NCBI RefSeq assembly: GCF_029227915.1
Contig: NC_079876.1
Span: 34,827,828-34,891,827 of the forward strand
Length of the DNA stretch: 64,000 bases
Source of the DNA: Hydractinia symbiolongicarpus
Lineage: Eukaryota; Cnidaria; Hydrozoa; Anthoathecata; Hydractiniidae
Reading direction: 5' to 3'
Shown: positions 60,552-64,000 of the stretch, one piece after another
Layout: every line of letters starts with the position of its first letter
Numbering within the stretch: the first letter of the stretch is position 1
Program-made: the position numbers and the translations under genes
The notes under the pieces: model-generated
Seen by the model: only the letters and a program-made list of their open reading frames with translations
Databases searched by the model: none
What the model was told of the DNA's origin: nothing

Positions 60552-63500
60552 GTTAGAAAGTCAACTAGATGTAGTTTTTGAAACTGTCGCTTTTTCTTCA
60601 GCGTGCGATAACGGATAGGATTGGTCCCACAGTAAAAATTGACTTTTTTATCTAAATTTTTAAATGAAGCGCTACCACGGCGCCCAGTGTAATCGCTGAG
60701 TTTCGACAATCATGTCAAATTAAGAAAAATGTTATTTCTTGGAGTCCAATTGTCTCACTTATAACATTTATAAGGTTACAGTCCAAAGTCACTTCAATTA
60801 TGTGCCACAGTCAATCGTTTCACTGTTAAAAGCGATGGAACCTAGTAATATGAAAAAAATATCGCTAAGTACATGTTGGTACGAATATGTGACGCAACCG
60901 TTGTAACTGAACCGGATTGATACCGTTAGAAAGTCAATGAAATGTAGTTTTGAAACTGTCGCTATTTCTTCAGCGCGCGATAACGGCTAGGATTGGTCCC
61001 ACAGAAAAAATGAATTATTTATCTAAATTTTTAAATGAAGCGCTACCCCAGCGCCCAGTGTAATCGCTGAGTTCCGACAATCATGTCAAATTAAAAAGAA
61101 TTTTATTTCAAGGAGTCCACTTGTCTCACTTATAACATTTATAAAGTCACAGTCTAAAGTCAGTTCAATTTAGTCCCACAGTCAATCGTTTCACTGCTAA
61201 AAGCGATTCAACCTAGTAATATGAGACAAATATCGCTAAATACATGTTGGTGCGAATATGTGACGCAACCGTTGTAACTGAAGCGGATTGATACCGTTAG
61301 AAAGACAATGAAATGTAGTTTTTGAAACTGTCGCTATTTCTACAGCGTGCGCTAACGGCTAGGATTGGTCCCACAGTAAAAATGACTTTTTCATCTTAAT
61401 TTTTAATTGAAGCGCTACCACAGCACCCAGTGTAATCGCTGAGTTCCAACAATCACGTCAAATTAAGAAGAATGTTAATTCTCTGAGTCCAATTGTCTCA
61501 TTTATCACATTTATCAGATCACAGTCCAAAGTTAGTTCAATTAAATCCCACAGTCAATCGTTTCATTGTTAAAAGCCATACAACCTTGTAATACAGGAAA
61601 AATATCACGAAATGCATGTTGGTACGAATATGTGACTCAACCGTTGTAACTCAAACGGATTGATACTGTTAGAAATTCAATGAATTGTAGTTTTTGAAAC
61701 TGTTGCTATTTCTTCAGCGCGCGATAACGGCTAGGTTTTATCCCACAGTAAAGAATGACTTATTTATCTAAATTCTTAAATGAAGCGCTACCACAGCGCC
61801 CAGTGTAATCGCTTAGTTCCGGCAATCATATCAAATAAAGAAGAATGTTATTTCTTGGAGTCCACTTGTCTCACTTATAACACTTATAAGGTCACAGTCC
61901 AAAATCAGTTCAATTATGTGCCACAGTCAATCGTTTCACTGTTAAAAGCGATGGAACCTAGTAATATGAGAAAAATATCGCTAAGTACATGTTGGTACGA
62001 ATATGTGACGCAACCGTTGTAACTGACCCTGATTGATACCGTTAGAAAGTCAATGAAATGTAGTTTTGAAACTGTCGCTATTTCTTCAGCGCGCGATAAC
62101 GGCTAGGATCGGTCCCACAGAAAAAATGAATTATTTATCTAAATTTTTAAATGAAGCGCTACCCCAGCGCCCAGTGTAATCGCTGAGTCCCGACAATCAT
62201 GTCAAATTAAAAAGAATTTTATTTCAAGGAGTGCACTTGTCTCACTTATAACATTTATAAAGTCACAGTCTAAAGTCAGTTCAATTTAGCCCCACAGTCA
62301 ATCGTTTCACTGTTAAAAGCGATGCAACCTTGTAATACAGGAAAAATATCACGAAATGCATGTTGGTACGAATATGTGACTCAACCGTTGTAACTCAAAC
62401 GGATTGATACTGTTAGAAAGTCAATGAAATGTAGTTTTTGAAACTGTCGCTATTTCTTCAGCGCGCGATAACTGCTAGGATTTCTCCTACAGTAAAGAAT
62501 GACTTATTTATCTAAATTCTTAAATGAAGCGCTACCACAGCGCCCAGTGTAATCGCTGAGTTCCGGCAATCATATCAAATTAAGAAGAATGTTATTTCTT
62601 GGAGTCCACTTGTCTCACTTATAACACTTATAAGGTCACAGTCCAAAGTTAGTTCAATTTAGCACCACAGTCAATCGTTTCACTGTTAAAAGCGATGCAA
62701 CCTAGTAATATCAGATAAATATCGCTAAATACATGTTGGTACGAATATGTGACCCAACCGTTGAAACTCAAACGGACTGACACCGTTAGAAAATCAGTGA
62801 AATGTAGTATTTGAAACAGTCTCTATTACTTCAGCGCGCGCTAACAGCTAGGATTGGTCCCACAGTAAAAAATGACTTTTTTATCTTAATTTTTAATTGA
62901 AGCGCTACCACAGTGTCCGGTGTAATTGCTGAGTTTCGGCAATCATGTCAAATTAGGAAGAATGTTATTTCTTGGAGACCAATTGTCTCACTTTAACATT
63001 TATAAGGTCACACTCCAAAATCAGTTCAATTTAGCCCCACAGTCAATCGTTTCACTGCTAAAAGCGATTCAACCTAGTAATATGAGAAAAATATCGCTAA
63101 ATACATGTTGGTGCGAAAATGTGACGCAACCGTTGTAACTGAAGCGGATTGATACCGTTAGAAAGACAATGAAATGTAGTTTTTGAAACTGTCGCTATTT
63201 CTTCAGCGCGTGCTAACGGCTAGGATTGGTCCCACAGTAAAAAATGACTTTTTCATCTTAATTTTTAATTGAAGCGCTACCACAGCGCCCAGTGTAATCG
63301 CTGAGTTCCGACAATCACGTCAAATTAAGAAGAATGTTATTTCTCGGAGTCCAATTGTCTCATTTATCACATTTATCAGGTCACAGTCCAAAGTTAGTTC
63401 AATTAAATCCCACAGTCAATCGTTTCATTGTTAAAAGCCATACAACCTTGTAATACAGGAAAAATATCACGAAATGCATGTTGGTACGAATATGTGACTC

Positions 63501-63901
63501 AACCGTTGTAACTCAAACGGATTGATACTGTTAGAAAGTCAATGAAATGTAGTTTTTGAAACTGTCGCTATTTCTTCAGCGCGCGATAACGGCTAGGATT
63601 TCTCCCACAGTAAAGAATGACTTATTTATCTAAATTCTTAAATGAAGCGCTACCACAGCGACCAGTGTAATCGCTGAGTTCCGGCAATCATGTCAAATTA
63701 GGAAGAATGTTATTTCTTGGAGACCAATTGTCTCACTTTAACATTTATAAGGTCACAGTCCAAAATCAGTTAAATATAGCCCCACAGTCAATCGTTTCAC
63801 TGTTTAAAGCGATGCAACCTAGTAATATCAGATAAATATCATTAAATACATGTTGGTACAAACATGTGACCCAACCGCTGAAACTCAAACGGACTGACAC
63901 C
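60552..63901. repeat. Monomers with interleaved ~1117-bp trimer similarity
   Basis: Monomers start at 60552, 60925, 61296, 61668, 62041, 62412, 62785, 63157 and 63530. The monomers at 60925 and 62041 share ACAGAAAAAATGAATTATT and CTACCCCAGCGCC at 1116 bp. 62412 and 63530 share GATTTCTCC at 1118 bp. 61296 and 63157 share GACTTTTTCATCTTAA at 1861 bp. The mixed offsets mean overlapping old exchanges, not a clean HOR. The minus-strand frame at 60479-60709 and the plus frames at 61780-62022 and 62926-63138 are satellite. Confidence 0.8.
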
Positions 63902-64000
63902 GTTAGAAAATCAGTGAAATGTAGTATTTGAAACTGTCTCTATTACTTCAGCGCGCGCTAACGGCTAGGATTGGTCCCACAGTTAAAAATGACTTTTTTA
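63902..64000. repeat. Partial satellite monomer at the right edge
   Basis: The first 99 bp of a monomer (GTTAGAAAATCAGTGAAATG), matching 62785 at offset 1117. The array therefore continues beyond the window on this side. The left edge also cuts the array, since base 1 is the last base of a preceding unit. Confidence 0.9.

Larger units (their letters stand above)
1..64000. repeat. Continuous head-to-tail satellite DNA array, ~373-bp monomer
   Basis: The block beginning GTTAGAAAGTCAATGAAATG recurs about every 373 bp from base 2 to base 63902. This gives about 169 complete monomers and a partial one at the right edge. Most are 371-376 bp. Five are 614-615 bp because of an insert, one is 366 bp and one is 368 bp. 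All point the same way, with no inverted unit and no unique spacer. Consensus G+C is about 38% by hand count (142 of 373). Long homogeneous arrays of a unit near 340-380 bp are typical of eukaryotic centromeric or pericentromeric heterochromatin; the chromosomal location here is inference. I do not recognise the family and cannot name the species. Nothing in the window looks like a functional gene. Confidence 0.97.

Noticed and set aside
40225-63138. Other open frames of 66-96 codons (40225, 53879, 55430, 57343, 58124, 60479 minus, 61780, 62926)
   Set aside because: All lie inside satellite monomers, use different frames of the same repeat, and share no conserved initiation or ending.
1-64000. 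CRISPR-like regular repetition
   Set aside because: The unit is about 373 bp with no short repeat/unique spacer structure. Everything between the anchors is also repeated.
1-64000. Telomeric repeats (TTAGG/TTAGGG)
   Set aside because: Only isolated TAGG words inside CGGCTAGGATTGG, with no tandem run.
1-64000. Bacterial or phage genes, promoters or terminators
   Set aside because: No long open frames or operon-like spacing. The GCGCT hairpin lacks a following T-run and recurs in almost every monomer, so it is not a terminator.
1-64000. Inverted monomers or large palindromes
   Set aside because: Every recognised monomer reads in the same direction. I found no reverse-oriented GTTAGAAAG/CTTTCTAAC register change.

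Overview
The whole 64 kb window is one head-to-tail array of a single tandem satellite DNA. The repeat unit is about 373 bp. I placed about 169 complete monomers in register, with starts from base 2 to base 63902, plus a partial unit at the right edge. All monomers have the same orientation, and there is no unique sequence between them. I found no protein-coding gene, rRNA, tRNA, CRISPR array, origin or operon. The short open frames present are chance openings inside satellite monomers. This is eukaryotic repetitive DNA, most likely from (peri)centromeric or other constitutive heterochromatin. An invertebrate is plausible: the unit is about 38% G+C yet keeps undecayed CpG clusters (GCGCGCG), and the insert has the structure of a retroposon. 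The sequence does not identify the species.

Layout. (1) 1-13.5 kb: recently amplified higher-order repeats (HORs): a 4-mer of 1734 bp twice, a 9-mer of 3603 bp twice, then E-B dimers. Five monomers here carry the same 226-bp non-satellite insert at the same base, flanked by a 15-bp direct repeat. (2) 13.5-17.3 kb: a 5-mer HOR of 1869 bp twice, whose D-type monomers show the same site without the insert. (3) 17.3-28.5 kb: a 9-mer (3361 bp) followed by a 7-mer version (2612 bp), then 6-mer and 5-mer copies that differ by one duplicated monomer. (4) 28.5-36.3 kb: a 5-mer (1865 bp), a 4-mer (1494 bp) and a run of four 749-bp dimers. (5) 36.3-41.2 kb: mixed monomers. (6) 41.2-53.5 kb: a 15-mer HOR (5601 bp) present as full copy, internally deleted 3-monomer copy, full copy. 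(7) 53.5-64 kb: older, more heterogeneous monomers with only short local duplications. The most degenerate units are at about 59.0-59.8 kb.

Together these show repeated unequal exchange or replication-slippage amplification in register with the 373-bp unit. Old sequence sits on the right. The youngest, nearly identical blocks sit on the left and at 41-53 kb. No encoded biological system is visible. The notable content is the satellite's architecture, a retroposon-like passenger amplified with its host monomer, a conserved 20-bp dyad in most monomers and repeated Myb-core-like AACGG/CCGTT motifs. All identities and lengths were read by eye and alignment software should confirm them.
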